Of a stretch of 64,000 nt of DNA, positions 17,124 to 26,241 are shown one piece after another. Below the pieces are notes generated by a model, which did not search any database, was not told the DNA's origin, and saw only the letters and a program-made list of their open reading frames with translations. The position numbers and the translations under genes were made by a program. The first letter of the stretch is position 1. Each line of letters starts with the position of its first letter. Source of the DNA: Xaviernesmea oryzae (GTDB taxonomy: Bacteria; Pseudomonadota; Alphaproteobacteria; Rhizobiales; Rhizobiaceae); NCBI RefSeq assembly GCF_900177415.1, contig NZ_FXAF01000006.1, forward strand, positions 1,140,001-1,204,000. Reading direction: 5' to 3'.

Positions 17124-18155
17124 ATGGTATCGGAAGCACCGCCATTCTGGTGGACGAAAGCGGATTGGCGTGCCTGGGCCCTATCCCCCTTTTCCTTCAT
17201 TTACGGACGGATCGCCGGACGCCGCATGGCGCGCGCGCGCCGCGCCGGCGTGCCTCTCCCGGTCATCTGCGTCGGCAATTTCACGGTCGGCGGGGCCGGC
17301 AAGACGCCGACGGCCCTGGCGCTTGCCCGCGCGGCGAAGGAAAAGGGCCTGAAGCCGGGTTTCCTGAGCCGCGGATACGGCGGCTCCATCGATGTCACGA
17401 CCGTGGTCGATCCCGCCCATCACCGGGCCGAAGCGGTCGGTGACGAGGCGCTGCTGCTTGCGCGCGAAGCCTTGACGGTGATTTCGCGGGGCCGCGTCGA
17501 CGGCGCCCTGAAGCTGGCCGAGCAGGGCGCCGATCTGATCATCATGGACGACGGTTTCCAGAGCGCCCGCCTCGTGCTCGATTTCGCCCTTGTGGTCGTC
17601 GATACGGTGCGCGGCATCGGCAACGGCCATCTCGTGCCGGGAGGTCCGGTGAGGGCGCCGATACCGGAGCAGATGCGCCAGCTTTCCGCCATCCTCAAGG
17701 TCGGCAGCGGCGATGCCGCCGACCGGCTGGTGCGCCAGGCCGCCCGCGCCGGCAAACAGGTCTATGTCGCGACGCTGAAGCCTCGGGAAAACCGCGAGAT
17801 CGCCGGCAAGCCGCTCCTCGCCTTCGCCGGCATCGCCGATCCGCAGAAATTCTACCGCACCGTGAGAGAGCTCGGCGGGGAGATCAGGCGGGAGCGTGCC
17901 TTTCCCGATCACCACTATTTCAGCGAGGACGAGATCGCCGGCCTCTTGGACGACGCGGCGAAGGAGAACCTGACGCTCGTCACGACCGCGAAGGACGCGG
18001 TGCGGCTTGCCGGCCATCACGGCCGCATGGAGGAGCTGGCAGGCAAGGCAAAGGTGGTGGAGGTCGACATGGCGTTCGACGATCCGCTGGCACTTTCGAA
18101 GATCATCGATACGGCGATCGCCAATTTCCGCGCGCGGCGGATCAGAGAGAAGTAA
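17124..18155 (+). CDS. lpxK: Tetraacyldisaccharide 4'-kinase
   Basis: A 343-residue kinase that phosphorylates the 4' position of the lipid A disaccharide precursor at the inner membrane. It has the N-terminal amphipathic region with [10 protein letters not shown], the P-loop-like [25 protein letters not shown], and [14 protein letters not shown] carrying conserved acidic residues. Length fits the family. It follows the HAD gene by 93 bp and is followed by a palindromic mosaic. Confidence 0.95.
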   Translation: MVSEAPPFWWTKADWRAWALSPFSFIYGRIAGRRMARARRAGVPLPVICVGNFTVGGAGKTPTALALARAAKEKGLKPGFLSRGYGGSIDVTTVVDPAHHRAEAVGDEALLLAREALTVISRGRVDGALKLAEQGADLIIMDDGFQSARLVLDFALVVVDTVRGIGNGHLVPGGPVRAPIPEQMRQLSAILKVGSGDAADRLVRQAARAGKQVYVATLKPRENREIAGKPLLAFAGIADPQKFYRTVRELGGEIRRERAFPDHHYFSEDEIAGLLDDAAKENLTLVTTAKDAVRLAGHHGRMEELAGKAKVVEVDMAFDDPLALSKIIDTAIANFRARRIREK

Positions 18156-18179
18156 GGGAAACCGAGCAGGTCCGGCTTG

Positions 18180-18410
18180 CGCCCTCTTCTCCCCGACAGG
18201 GAGAAGTGCCGAGCGAAGCGAGGCGATGGGGGAGTCTACACGCGGCAAACGCGGCATCGGATTTTGGCTTCGCCCCCCTCATCCGCCTGCCGGCACCTTC
18301 TCACCGCTGAGGAGAAGGAAATATGCCGCGCCGGTTCCCTTATTCGCGACGTCGTGCGGGGCAAGTTCCCTCTCCCCGTTTACGGGGAGAGGGTTAGGGT
18401 GAGGGGCAGT
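18180..18410. repeat. RIME-like palindromic intergenic mosaic
   Basis: The gap after lpxK is filled with palindromic modules typical of rhizobial intergenic mosaic elements: CTTCTCCCCG...GGGAGAAG around 18186-18207, the CCCCTCATCCG...GGAGAAGG module around 18275-18320, and a hairpin with 11-bp arms (18368-18378 and 18383-18393, loop TTTA) followed by GTTAGGGTGAGGGG. Such elements are non-coding and may act in mRNA ends. Module boundaries are approximate. Confidence 0.75.
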
Positions 18411-18416
18411 TCCGGG

Positions 18417-18650
18417 TCAGCCGCGGCTCTGGTTCGGCAAGACGCCGGCGCGCTTCTCGGCCTCCAGCGAGGCGGCGCAATCGACATAGGGCTCCTGCCT
18501 TGCGACGCTCCAGTAGCGCAGTTCGTCGATCGGGATCTGCGCGCCCGTCATGGCGCATACGACGTAGGAGCCGGCGGCGAGAATCTGATAATCGCCGTCG
18601 AGATACCGGATTTTGGCCTCGCGATAGCCGCTGCCTTCGAACCGGTTCAT
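18417..18650 (-). CDS. DUF2093 family protein
   Basis: A protein of about 77 residues matching DUF2093, a short family of Rhizobiales and relatives. The core EAKIRYLDGDYQILAAGSYV, then VCAMTGAQIPIDELRYWSV, is intact. Function is unknown. The start at 18650 gives MNRFEGSGY; the upstream ATG at 18674 adds a basic extension not typical of the family. It follows mutL on the same strand and shares its usual rhizobial neighbourhood with lpxK. Confidence 0.87.
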   Translation of the reverse strand: MNRFEGSGYREAKIRYLDGDYQILAAGSYVVCAMTGAQIPIDELRYWSVARQEPYVDCAASLEAEKRAGVLPNQSRG

Positions 18651-18716
18651 CTGTCGTCTCCTGCGGAAAAACATGACGTCTGCTCTAACGCGAATGGGGC
18701 CGGAAGGCCAGTCTTT

Positions 18717-20537
18717 TCAGCTCCGGCCGAACAGCCGTTCGATATCGGAGAGCTTGAGTTCGATATAGGTCGGCCGGCCATGGTTGCAGGTGCCGGAGCC
18801 GGGCGTCGCCTCCATTTCCCTCAGGAGCGCGTTCATCTCCTCCGGCTTCAGCCGGCGGCCGGAACGCACCGAACCGTGGCAGGCCATGGTGGCGGCGACA
18901 TATTCGAGCTTGCCGCGCAAGCCGCCGGCGGTGTTCCATTCGGCGATCTCGTCGGCGAGGTCGCGCACCAGCGAGCCCGCATCCACCTCGCCGAGCATGG
19001 CGGGCGTCTCGCGCACCGCCACCGCGCCGGGGCCGAAGCGCTCGATCGCCAGCCCCAGCCGGTCGAGTTCGGACGCATGTGCCATCAGCCGGTCGCAATC
19101 CTCCTCCGGCAGGTCGACGATCTCCGGGATCAGCAGGACCTGCGAGGCGAGCCGCTTGTTGTCGAGCGCCTTGCGCATCGCCTCGAAGACCAGGCGCTCG
19201 TGGGCGGCGTGCTGATCGACGATGACGAGCCCGTCCTCCGTCTGAGCGACGATATAGTTCTCATGGACCTGCGCGCGGGCGGCACCCAGCCGGTAGCGCG
19301 GCGCGTCCTCGGCCGCCGGGTTCGGAACGGATTCCGCGATGGTCATGTCCGCCCGCGCCGCAGGCATGGTCAGCACGTCGAAATCCGACTGCACCCGTTC
19401 GGAAAAATCGTGGGTCGGTTGCGGGTGAAGCGGGCGGAAGGGCGAGCTCGCGGCGCCCCAGGGCGTACGCGGCGCGGGCTGCACGGGGGCTGTCGGGAAA
19501 CTCGGCCGGAAGGCGCGCATCATGCCGGAGGCGCCGGTCGTCGCGGCGCGGTCGCCTTCCCGGTGCAGCGCCTCGCGGATGGCGCCGACGATGAGGCCGC
19601 GCACCAGGCCCGGATCGCGGAAGCGCACGTCCGCCTTGGCCGGATGCACGTTGACGTCCACCAGCGCGGGGTCGAGCGTGATCGACAGCACCGCGACGGG
19701 ATAGCGGCCGGCGGGCACGCTTTCGGCATAGGCGCCGCGGATTGCCGACAGGATCAGCTTGTCCTGCACCGGCCGGCCGTTGACGAAGGCGTATTGATGC
19801 GCCGAGTTGCCGCGATGGAAGGTCGGCACGCCGACGAAGCCCTTGAGCTCCACGTCTTCCCGCATGGCGTCGATCTCGATCGCGTTGTCGCGGAAATCGG
19901 CGCCCAGCACCTGCGCCATGCGGGCGAGGTGGTCGTCCCCGGTCGCAGCGAATTCCAGCGTCGACCGGTCGGAGCCCGAGAGCACGAAGCGGATCTTCGG
20001 AAAGGCGATCGCCATGCGCTTGACGACCTCGGTGATGGCGCCGGCCTCGGCTTTTTCCGTCTTCAGGAATTTGAGCCGGGCAGGGGTGGCGAAGAAGATG
20101 TCGCGCACCTCCACGACCGTGCCCGGATTGGCGGGCGCCGGCCTGACGCCGGAACTCTTGCCGCCCGCGACGGCGACCTGGGAGCCCGCGGCATCGCCCG
20201 CCCTGCGGCTGGTGATGGTGAGCTTGGCGACCGAGCCGATCGAGGGCAGGGCCTCGCCGCGGAAGCCGAGCGTGCGGATGTCGTCGAGCGTCTCGGAGAT
20301 TTTCGACGTGCAATGCCGCCTGACCGCGAGATCGAGATCGGCGGCATCCATGCCGGAACCGTTGTCGGTGATGCGGATGAGGCTTTTGCCGCCGCCGGCC
20401 GTGGCGATCTCGATGCGTGTCGCCCCGGCATCGATGGCGTTTTCGATCAGCTCCTTGGCGGCGCTGGCGGGCCTTTCGATGACCTCGCCGGCGGCGATCT
20501 GGTTGATCAGCGTCTCGGGCAGTTGTTTGACGGACAT
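18717..20537 (-). CDS. mutL: DNA mismatch repair protein
   Basis: MutL of 606 residues. The N-terminal GHKL ATPase has [28 protein letters not shown] and [12 protein letters not shown]. The C-terminal domain carries the endonuclease signature DQHA-x2-E-x4-E at about residue 440 ([12 protein letters not shown]) and the later CHGSVRSG and [11 protein letters not shown] metal-site motifs. This means the protein itself probably nicks the nascent strand, as in MutH-less bacteria. Between them lies a variable Pro/Ala-rich linker (about 335-395). The start ATG at 20537 gives [10 protein letters not shown]. No mutS is in the window. Confidence 0.97.
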   Translation of the reverse strand: MSVKQLPETLINQIAAGEVIERPASAAKELIENAIDAGATRIEIATAGGGKSLIRITDNGSGMDAADLDLAVRRHCTSKISETLDDIRTLGFRGEALPSIGSVAKLTITSRRAGDAAGSQVAVAGGKSSGVRPAPANPGTVVEVRDIFFATPARLKFLKTEKAEAGAITEVVKRMAIAFPKIRFVLSGSDRSTLEFAATGDDHLARMAQVLGADFRDNAIEIDAMREDVELKGFVGVPTFHRGNSAHQYAFVNGRPVQDKLILSAIRGAYAESVPAGRYPVAVLSITLDPALVDVNVHPAKADVRFRDPGLVRGLIVGAIREALHREGDRAATTGASGMMRAFRPSFPTAPVQPAPRTPWGAASSPFRPLHPQPTHDFSERVQSDFDVLTMPAARADMTIAESVPNPAAEDAPRYRLGAARAQVHENYIVAQTEDGLVIVDQHAAHERLVFEAMRKALDNKRLASQVLLIPEIVDLPEEDCDRLMAHASELDRLGLAIERFGPGAVAVRETPAMLGEVDAGSLVRDLADEIAEWNTAGGLRGKLEYVAATMACHGSVRSGRRLKPEEMNALLREMEATPGSGTCNHGRPTYIELKLSDIERLFGRS

Positions 20538-20898
20538 GCGTCATTCTCCGGGATTCGCCGTTCGAAGAAAAGCCTCGGCAGGGGAATTCAACGGTTTTGA
20601 GGAGAGGTTCGCACAAGCGTGCCGCTGTTTATTAATCGGAGCTTAAGACAAGGACGATAATTTGTTCAAGATTGAATTTGGATGAAGCCGGGGGAGCGCC
20701 AGCTCCCCGCGTGTGATCTGGATGGCGGCCGGCTGGGCACCGCCATGCGAGACCGGATCGCCCGTTGAGGACTTGGAGCCAGCATGTTTCCGACCCCACG
20801 CGACTTAAACCAGAAGGAATAACGCCCGAGAGGCGAACAAGCGGCATAACGGTCCGGCTTTGGCCGTGTCCGAAAAAGCATACGGGGAGTTTCATCCT
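20538..20898. other. Intergenic region between mutL and PAS-REC gene
   Basis: About 360 bp between divergent genes with no supported reading frame. A hairpin, GGGGAGC (20691-20697) and GCTCCCC (20702-20708) with loop GCCA, stands in the middle without a T-tract. Both promoters must lie here; none is distinct enough to mark. Confidence 0.45.
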
Positions 20899-22569
20899 AT
20901 GAATGATTTGTCGTCGGCGGACGCGAACATTCAGATTGCCATGCTCGAAGTGATTTCCGAAGGCATCTCCGGGGGCGTGCTTGTCTATGACAGGAACGAC
21001 CTGATCGTCTTTGCAAGCCAGCAATTGCTCGGTCTCCTGCCGGTTCCGAAGAGCTTTCTTGCGCCCGGCACGCGCCTCAGGGATTTTCTCGGCGCCGTTT
21101 ACGACAGCGGCGGCCGCTTCTCCGCCGACAGTGCCGGGCCGCGCCGCATGCTGAGCCGCGAGGACTGGATCGCGGAACAGATTGCCACCCTCTGGAAAGA
21201 GCGCGCCGAGACGCTGGAACGGCGCGGCACGGACCGCTGGCTGAGCTTCACCAAGCGGCGCCTCTCCTCCGGCTACGGCGTCTGCGTCGTCAGGGACGTT
21301 TCGGACCACAAGAAGCGCGAGGAGCAGTGGCGCACGGACATGGAGCGCGTTCAGATCACCGAAGAGGTGCTCGACAATCTGCCGTTCCCGGTCACCGTCA
21401 AGGACGGCAATTTCACCTTCGTCGCGGTCAACAAGGCCGCGAGCCGTTTTCTCGACCTGCCGGCCGAAGCCGTTTTGGGGCGCAAGGGCTCGGACATCCA
21501 TCCGCCGGAGCTGGAGCGGCGTCTCGACCTCGTCAACCGGCAGCTTTTCCAGACGGGCGAACCGGTTCAGCTTCTCGAGCGCGTGACAGGAGCGGATGGC
21601 TCCGAAGTTATCATCATCGCCAACAAATACCGCATCGGCAAACCCGGCCGCTATTACATCGTCACCGCGATGGAGGACATCACCGGCCTGGTGGAGGTGG
21701 ACGGCGGCGGGCGCATCGTTCCCGGCAAGCCCCGGACCGAGTTGATCTCGTCCTCTCCTGGCCGGCATGATCGCAAGGCGCGCCCGGAACCGGGACGCGA
21801 TGCCGCCGGTGTCGCCGGCCGCAAGGTTCTCGTGGTCGCTTCCGACCTTCAAATGGAGGCGGAAGCCCTGGATATCCTCGGCGAACTCGGGCTCGATACA
21901 TCGTCGGTATCCGGTGCCGGGGAGCTCGAACTCTTCCTGCGGCTGGCATACGAATCCGGAATCCGCATCGATCTCGTCGTCGTCGACGTGGCGATGGACC
22001 TGCAATGTCTCGAGGCTGCCGAGCGTCACGGCGTACCGGCACTGGCGATCGGCAGTTTGCGGATGAGGAGGGAACTGGCCGCGGGCGTCACCCGCCTGCT
22101 TGCCCGGCCGGAAAACGTGGTGGAGACGGTGCAGGAAGAGGAGCGGCCGACCGAACCCGTATGCGAGACGGAAAGCCCGGGCATCGATATCCTCGTCGCG
22201 GAAGACAACGAGGTGAACCAGATCGTCTTCTCGCAGATTCTCGAAGGCTTCGGTTATCGCTATGCGATCGCCGCGGACGGCGAGGAGGCGATCCGGCTCT
22301 GGAAGGAGCGCTCGCCGCGGCTGATCCTGATGGACATCACCCTGCCGAAGCTGAGCGGCTTCGAGGCGAGCGCCAGGATCCGGTCGCTTGAAACGGCGGA
22401 CAGTTCCATTCCGATCATCGGCGTTCTCGCCCAGCCCTTCGACCGCGACCGGGACGAATGCTTCGCTTCCGGCATGAACGAGGTGATCCTGAAGCCGATC
22501 AGCCCCGAGGCCTTGGAGGCCCTCTTCCAGACCTTTCTCGACATGCCGGAAAAGCGGTCGTATGCTTAA
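20899..22569 (+). CDS. PAS-PAS-REC-REC signalling protein
   Basis: A 556-residue cytoplasmic protein. Two PAS-like domains (about 10-110 with GVLVYDRNDLIVFASQQ; about 145-265 with LPFPVTVKDGNFTFVAVNKA) precede a degenerate receiver (about 300-415: VLVVASDLQMEAEALDIL, VVVDVAMDLQ) and an intact receiver (about 430-550: ILVAEDNEVNQIVF, LILMDITLPKLSGFE, and the lysine of ILKPISPEAL). The phosphoacceptor is the Asp of LMDIT. There is no DHp/HATPase module and no output domain, so it must take phosphate from another kinase and act by protein contact. The start at 20899 follows a GGGGAG site. A GGDEF-EAL gene lies 100 bp downstream and may be its partner. Confidence 0.82.
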   Translation: MNDLSSADANIQIAMLEVISEGISGGVLVYDRNDLIVFASQQLLGLLPVPKSFLAPGTRLRDFLGAVYDSGGRFSADSAGPRRMLSREDWIAEQIATLWKERAETLERRGTDRWLSFTKRRLSSGYGVCVVRDVSDHKKREEQWRTDMERVQITEEVLDNLPFPVTVKDGNFTFVAVNKAASRFLDLPAEAVLGRKGSDIHPPELERRLDLVNRQLFQTGEPVQLLERVTGADGSEVIIIANKYRIGKPGRYYIVTAMEDITGLVEVDGGGRIVPGKPRTELISSSPGRHDRKARPEPGRDAAGVAGRKVLVVASDLQMEAEALDILGELGLDTSSVSGAGELELFLRLAYESGIRIDLVVVDVAMDLQCLEAAERHGVPALAIGSLRMRRELAAGVTRLLARPENVVETVQEEERPTEPVCETESPGIDILVAEDNEVNQIVFSQILEGFGYRYAIAADGEEAIRLWKERSPRLILMDITLPKLSGFEASARIRSLETADSSIPIIGVLAQPFDRDRDECFASGMNEVILKPISPEALEALFQTFLDMPEKRSYA

Positions 22570-22586
22570 CCGATTAATCATACTGT

Positions 22587-22604
22587 TCACCTAAGTTAAG
22601 GTGA
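22587..22604 (+). terminator. Weak hairpin between PAS-REC and GGDEF-EAL genes
   Basis: TCACCT (22587-22592) pairs with AGGTGA (22599-22604), followed a few bases later by the T-rich run GATTTTTTAATCTTTTT. It may end the upstream transcript in part, or only delimit the leader of the next gene. Confidence 0.33.
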
Positions 22605-22669
22605 GGGCAGGATTTTTTAATCTTTTTCCCGCATTCTTCCCGCGATTGTGAAGCGTAACGGGATTGTTC

Positions 22670-24016
22670 ATGAAGTCGGCGGGAAATCCATTGCCGCAGG
22701 TCAGCCAGAATGAGCTGCAGGCAATGGCCTACAGCGATCCTCTGACGGGCCTTGGAAACCGGTACCGCCTTCGCGACAAGGTGCGCCTTCTGGCAGCCGA
22801 GCGCGCCCAGGACCCGGCCCCCTTCACCATCTGCATCGCCAATCTCGACGGGTTCAAGCCGATCAACGACCTTTTCGGAGCGGAGGCCGGCGACGAGATC
22901 CTCTGCCAGGTGGCCCACCGGCTGAAGGCCTGCATTCCGGACGGCGCGACCGTCACCCGCCACGAGGGCGACGAATTCGCCTTCATCCTGCCGCTCGTCT
23001 TCGAGCGGACGGGCGCCGAACGGATCGGCCAGATGATCAAGGATGTGCTCTCCGCGCCCTACGATCTCGGCGACCGCAACGTGCGTCTTTCCGCCTCTTT
23101 CGGCTTTGCGATCTATCCCTTCGCAGGCGCGGATTTCGAAGAGCTGCTGAAGAGCGCCGAAACCGCCCTCTACCGCTCCAAGCGCCGCGGCCGTGGCCAG
23201 ATCACCGTCTATTCCCGCGAGATCGCCCAGGAGATGAAGCGGGCGACGCAGCTCGAACAGGCATTGCGCAACGCGATCATCGCCGATGCGGTCGATGTGC
23301 ATTTCCAGCCGATCGTAGGCGTCGCCGACGGTGCGGTCGTCGGGTTCGAGGCGCTCGCCCGCTGGATCGATGCGGACCTCGGATCGGTCTCGCCCGCGGT
23401 ATTCGTGCCGCTCGCCGAGGAGCGCGGTTTTATTGACGCGCTTTCTGAAACGTTGCTGCGCAAGGCGGCGGAGGCTGCGCTCTCCTGGCCGCGCGAGCTT
23501 TTCCTCTCCTTCAACCTGTCTTCCGCGCAACTGATGGACCCCGGCACGACCGAGACCATCCTTTCGACGCTCGCCCGCGTCGGGCTCGATCCCTATCGCC
23601 TGGAGCTGGAGATCACCGAAACGGCGGTGATGACGTCGGCCGATACGGCCCAGCGCATCATCACCGATCTTCGCCGGCAGGGCGTGCGCATTGCGCTCGA
23701 CGACTTCGGCACCGGCCAGTCGAGCCTCGGGCGGCTGCGCGATTTCACCTTCGACAAGGTCAAGATCGATCGCGCCTTCGTCTCCCGCATCACCACCGAC
23801 CGCGCCTCCGAACATATCGTCAAGGCGATCATCGCCATGTGCCAGGGGCTGGATCTGGAAGTGGTGGCGGAAGGCATCGAAACGTGGACCGATGCCAACA
23901 AGCTCAAGGAACTCGGCTGCGGCATGGGGCAGGGTTACTTTTACGGCAAGCCGGCCGACAGCGCCGCGACACTGCGCTACCTTCACGAACACTACCGCGA
24001 TTTCGTGACGCTCTGA
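22670..24016 (+). CDS. GGDEF-EAL protein, probable c-di-GMP phosphodiesterase
   Basis: A 448-residue protein with a GGDEF domain (about 20-170) followed by an EAL domain (about 185-435) and no membrane or sensor domain. The EAL half looks complete: FEALAR, NLSSAQL, LEITETA, DDFGTG, VKIDRAF, AEGIET and GQGYFYGKP supply the metal and catalytic residues. The GGDEF half is eroded: the active loop reads HEGDEF rather than GGDEF, and the first metal Asp of the DxDxFK motif is Asn (ANLDGFK). It is therefore most likely a hydrolase, perhaps with a GTP-binding regulatory half. The ATG at 22670 is preferred to a TTG at 22664. Confidence 0.9.
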   Translation: MKSAGNPLPQVSQNELQAMAYSDPLTGLGNRYRLRDKVRLLAAERAQDPAPFTICIANLDGFKPINDLFGAEAGDEILCQVAHRLKACIPDGATVTRHEGDEFAFILPLVFERTGAERIGQMIKDVLSAPYDLGDRNVRLSASFGFAIYPFAGADFEELLKSAETALYRSKRRGRGQITVYSREIAQEMKRATQLEQALRNAIIADAVDVHFQPIVGVADGAVVGFEALARWIDADLGSVSPAVFVPLAEERGFIDALSETLLRKAAEAALSWPRELFLSFNLSSAQLMDPGTTETILSTLARVGLDPYRLELEITETAVMTSADTAQRIITDLRRQGVRIALDDFGTGQSSLGRLRDFTFDKVKIDRAFVSRITTDRASEHIVKAIIAMCQGLDLEVVAEGIETWTDANKLKELGCGMGQGYFYGKPADSAATLRYLHEHYRDFVTL

Positions 24017-24121
24017 CATCGCCCGACGACGCTCTCCGGACAATCCGCGCCGCGCATGGTTCTCGCCATGTCCGCGCGCCTGGGCGATGATCGGCCTCTC
24101 AGACCAGTAGCGGAAAAGCCG

Positions 24122-26167
24122 ATGCCAGCCTCAAACGATCCCCTTCTGCAGCCGTTCCAGCTCAAGCATCTGACGCTGAGAAACCGCATCATGTCGACCG
24201 CGCATGAACCGGCCTATTCGGAGGACGGCATGCCGAAGGACCGCTACCGGCTCTATCACGTCGAAAAGGCGAAGGGCGGCATCGCGCTGACCATGACGGC
24301 GGGATCGGCCGTGGTGTCTTCTGACAGCCCGCCGGCCTTCGGCAACCTGCATGCCTATCGCGACGAGATCGTCCCGTGGCTCAGGCGGCTCGCCGACGAC
24401 TGTCACGAGCACGGCGCGGCGGTGATGATCCAGCTCACCCATCTCGGCCGCCGCACCGGCTGGAACAAGGGCGATTGGCTGCCCGTACTGGCGCCTTCGC
24501 CGCTCCGCGAGCCCGCCCACCGCGCCTTCCCGAAGGAGATAGAGGACTGGGACATCGAGCGCATCGTCGCCGATTATGCCGACGCGGCCGCGCGCATGCA
24601 GGCCGCCGGCCTCGACGGAATCGAGTTCGAGGCCTACGGTCACCTGCTCGACCAGTTCTGGTCGCCGGCGACCAACCGCCGTGAGGACGAGTTCGGCGGC
24701 TCGCTCGAAAACCGCATGCGTTTCACGGAAATGGTCCTGGAGGCGGTGCGGAAGGCCGTCGGCCCGGATTTCATCGTTGGCATCCGCATGGTGGCGGACG
24801 AGGACTGGGACAGGGGCCTGAGCCGGGAGGAGGGCGTCGAGATCGCCCGGCGCCTGGCGGGTTCCGGCAGGGTCGATTTCCTCAACGTCATCCGCGGCCA
24901 TATCGATCACGATGCGGCCCTGAACGAGGTGATCCCTATCCAGGGCATGCGATCGGCGCCGCATCTGGATTTCGCGGGCGAGGTGCGGGAGGTGACGAAG
25001 TTCCCCGTCTTCCATGCGGCCCGCATCGCGGATGTGGCGACCGCCCGCCATGCGGTCGCGTCGGGCAAGCTGGACATGGTCGGCATGACCCGCGCCCATA
25101 TCGCCGATCCGCATATAGCCTTGATGGTGGCGCGCGGCGAGGAAGCCCGCATCCGCCCTTGCGTCGGCGCGACCTACTGTCTCGACCGCATCTACGAGGG
25201 CGGTGAGGCGCTCTGCGTCCACAACGCCGCGACGGGCCGCGAGGGGGAAATCTCCCATGACATTCCCAGGGCGGATGTCTCCCGCAAGGCCGTCGTCGTC
25301 GGCGCCGGGCCTGCGGGATTGGAGGCCGCCCGGGTGCTCGCCGAACGCGGCCACCTGGTCATGGTGCTGGAAGCGACGGGGGAGGCGGGCGGACAGATCA
25401 ATCTCCTGGTCCGCAATCCGCGGCGGAAGGAAATGATCGGCATCGTCGACTGGCGGCTTGCCGAACTGGAGCGCCTGGGCGTCGAAATCCGCTACGACGT
25501 CTATGCGGAGCCGGAAGACGTGCTTGCCCTGGAGCCCGATCTGGTCGTGGTCGCGACCGGCGGCGTGGCGCAGGCGCCGGAGGTGGAAGAAGGCAGCGAA
25601 CTGCTGACGTCGAGCTGGGATATCCTGGCGGGCGCGGTGAAGCCGGCCGGCCCGGTTCTGCTGTTCGACGACAACGGCGGCCATCCCGGCATGAGCGCGG
25701 CGGAAGTGATCGCCGAGGCCGGCGCCGAGCTGGAGGTGGTTTCTCCCGAACGGTTTTTCGCCCCGGAAATGGGCGGCATGAACCATGTGCCCTATGCCAG
25801 GGCCTTTGCGGAGAGGGGCGTGCGCGTCACCATCAATGCCAGGTTGCAATCTGTCCGGCGGGACGGCAATGCGCTGGTCGCGGTTCTGGGATCGGATTTT
25901 TCCGACGGTGCGCGACAGGAGCGGCGGGTCGCGCAGGTCGTGGTGGAGCATGGCACGGCGGCCAATGCCGATCTCTATCTGGCGCTGAAACCGCTTTCGA
26001 GGAACCTCGGTACGGTGGACTACAAGGCGCTCATCGCCCGCCGGTCGCCGTTGCCGGTGAAGCTGCCGCAGGGCCGCTTCGATCTTATCCGCATCGGCGA
26101 CGCGGTTGCCGGCCGCAACATCCACGCGGCGATCTACGACGCATTGCGCTTCTGCTCTCTCTTATAA
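24122..26167 (+). CDS. NADH:flavin oxidoreductase (OYE-type, Fe-S), demethylase-like
   Basis: A 681-residue protein with an old-yellow-enzyme TIM barrel (about 1-365), an iron-sulfur motif, and an FAD/NAD-binding half (from VVVGAGPAGLEAARVLAE at about 390). This is the trimethylamine dehydrogenase/2,4-dienoyl-CoA reductase architecture; closest recalled relatives are the rhizobial N-methylproline and dimethylglycine demethylases, which is a resemblance and not proof. The cluster motif reads RPCVGATYC then 11 residues then C, so the second of the four usual cysteines is Ala. The start at 24122 gives MPASNDPLLQPFQLKHL. It ends at a strong terminator and seems monocistronic. Confidence 0.82.
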   Translation: MPASNDPLLQPFQLKHLTLRNRIMSTAHEPAYSEDGMPKDRYRLYHVEKAKGGIALTMTAGSAVVSSDSPPAFGNLHAYRDEIVPWLRRLADDCHEHGAAVMIQLTHLGRRTGWNKGDWLPVLAPSPLREPAHRAFPKEIEDWDIERIVADYADAAARMQAAGLDGIEFEAYGHLLDQFWSPATNRREDEFGGSLENRMRFTEMVLEAVRKAVGPDFIVGIRMVADEDWDRGLSREEGVEIARRLAGSGRVDFLNVIRGHIDHDAALNEVIPIQGMRSAPHLDFAGEVREVTKFPVFHAARIADVATARHAVASGKLDMVGMTRAHIADPHIALMVARGEEARIRPCVGATYCLDRIYEGGEALCVHNAATGREGEISHDIPRADVSRKAVVVGAGPAGLEAARVLAERGHLVMVLEATGEAGGQINLLVRNPRRKEMIGIVDWRLAELERLGVEIRYDVYAEPEDVLALEPDLVVVATGGVAQAPEVEEGSELLTSSWDILAGAVKPAGPVLLFDDNGGHPGMSAAEVIAEAGAELEVVSPERFFAPEMGGMNHVPYARAFAERGVRVTINARLQSVRRDGNALVAVLGSDFSDGARQERRVAQVVVEHGTAANADLYLALKPLSRNLGTVDYKALIARRSPLPVKLPQGRFDLIRIGDAVAGRNIHAAIYDALRFCSLL

Positions 26168-26177
26168 AAAAGAAGAA

Positions 26178-26201
26178 GGACGGCACCTGCGGGTGCCGTC
26201 C
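26178..26201. terminator. Bidirectional rho-independent terminator
   Basis: A perfect 10-bp stem, GGACGGCACC (26178-26187) and GGTGCCGTCC (26192-26201), loop TGCG, with CTTTCT after it and an A-rich run before it. It serves the flavoprotein gene on the plus strand and the convergent PRC-barrel gene on the minus strand. Confidence 0.85.
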
Positions 26202-26241
26202 CTTTCTCCGTGGATGGCGACGTGTCGCCCGTTCCAGGCTC

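Noticed and set aside
18177-20600. 807-codon plus-strand frame opposite mutL and DUF2093
   Set aside because: mutL on the minus strand is complete with all motifs; the plus frame also runs through the palindromic mosaic.
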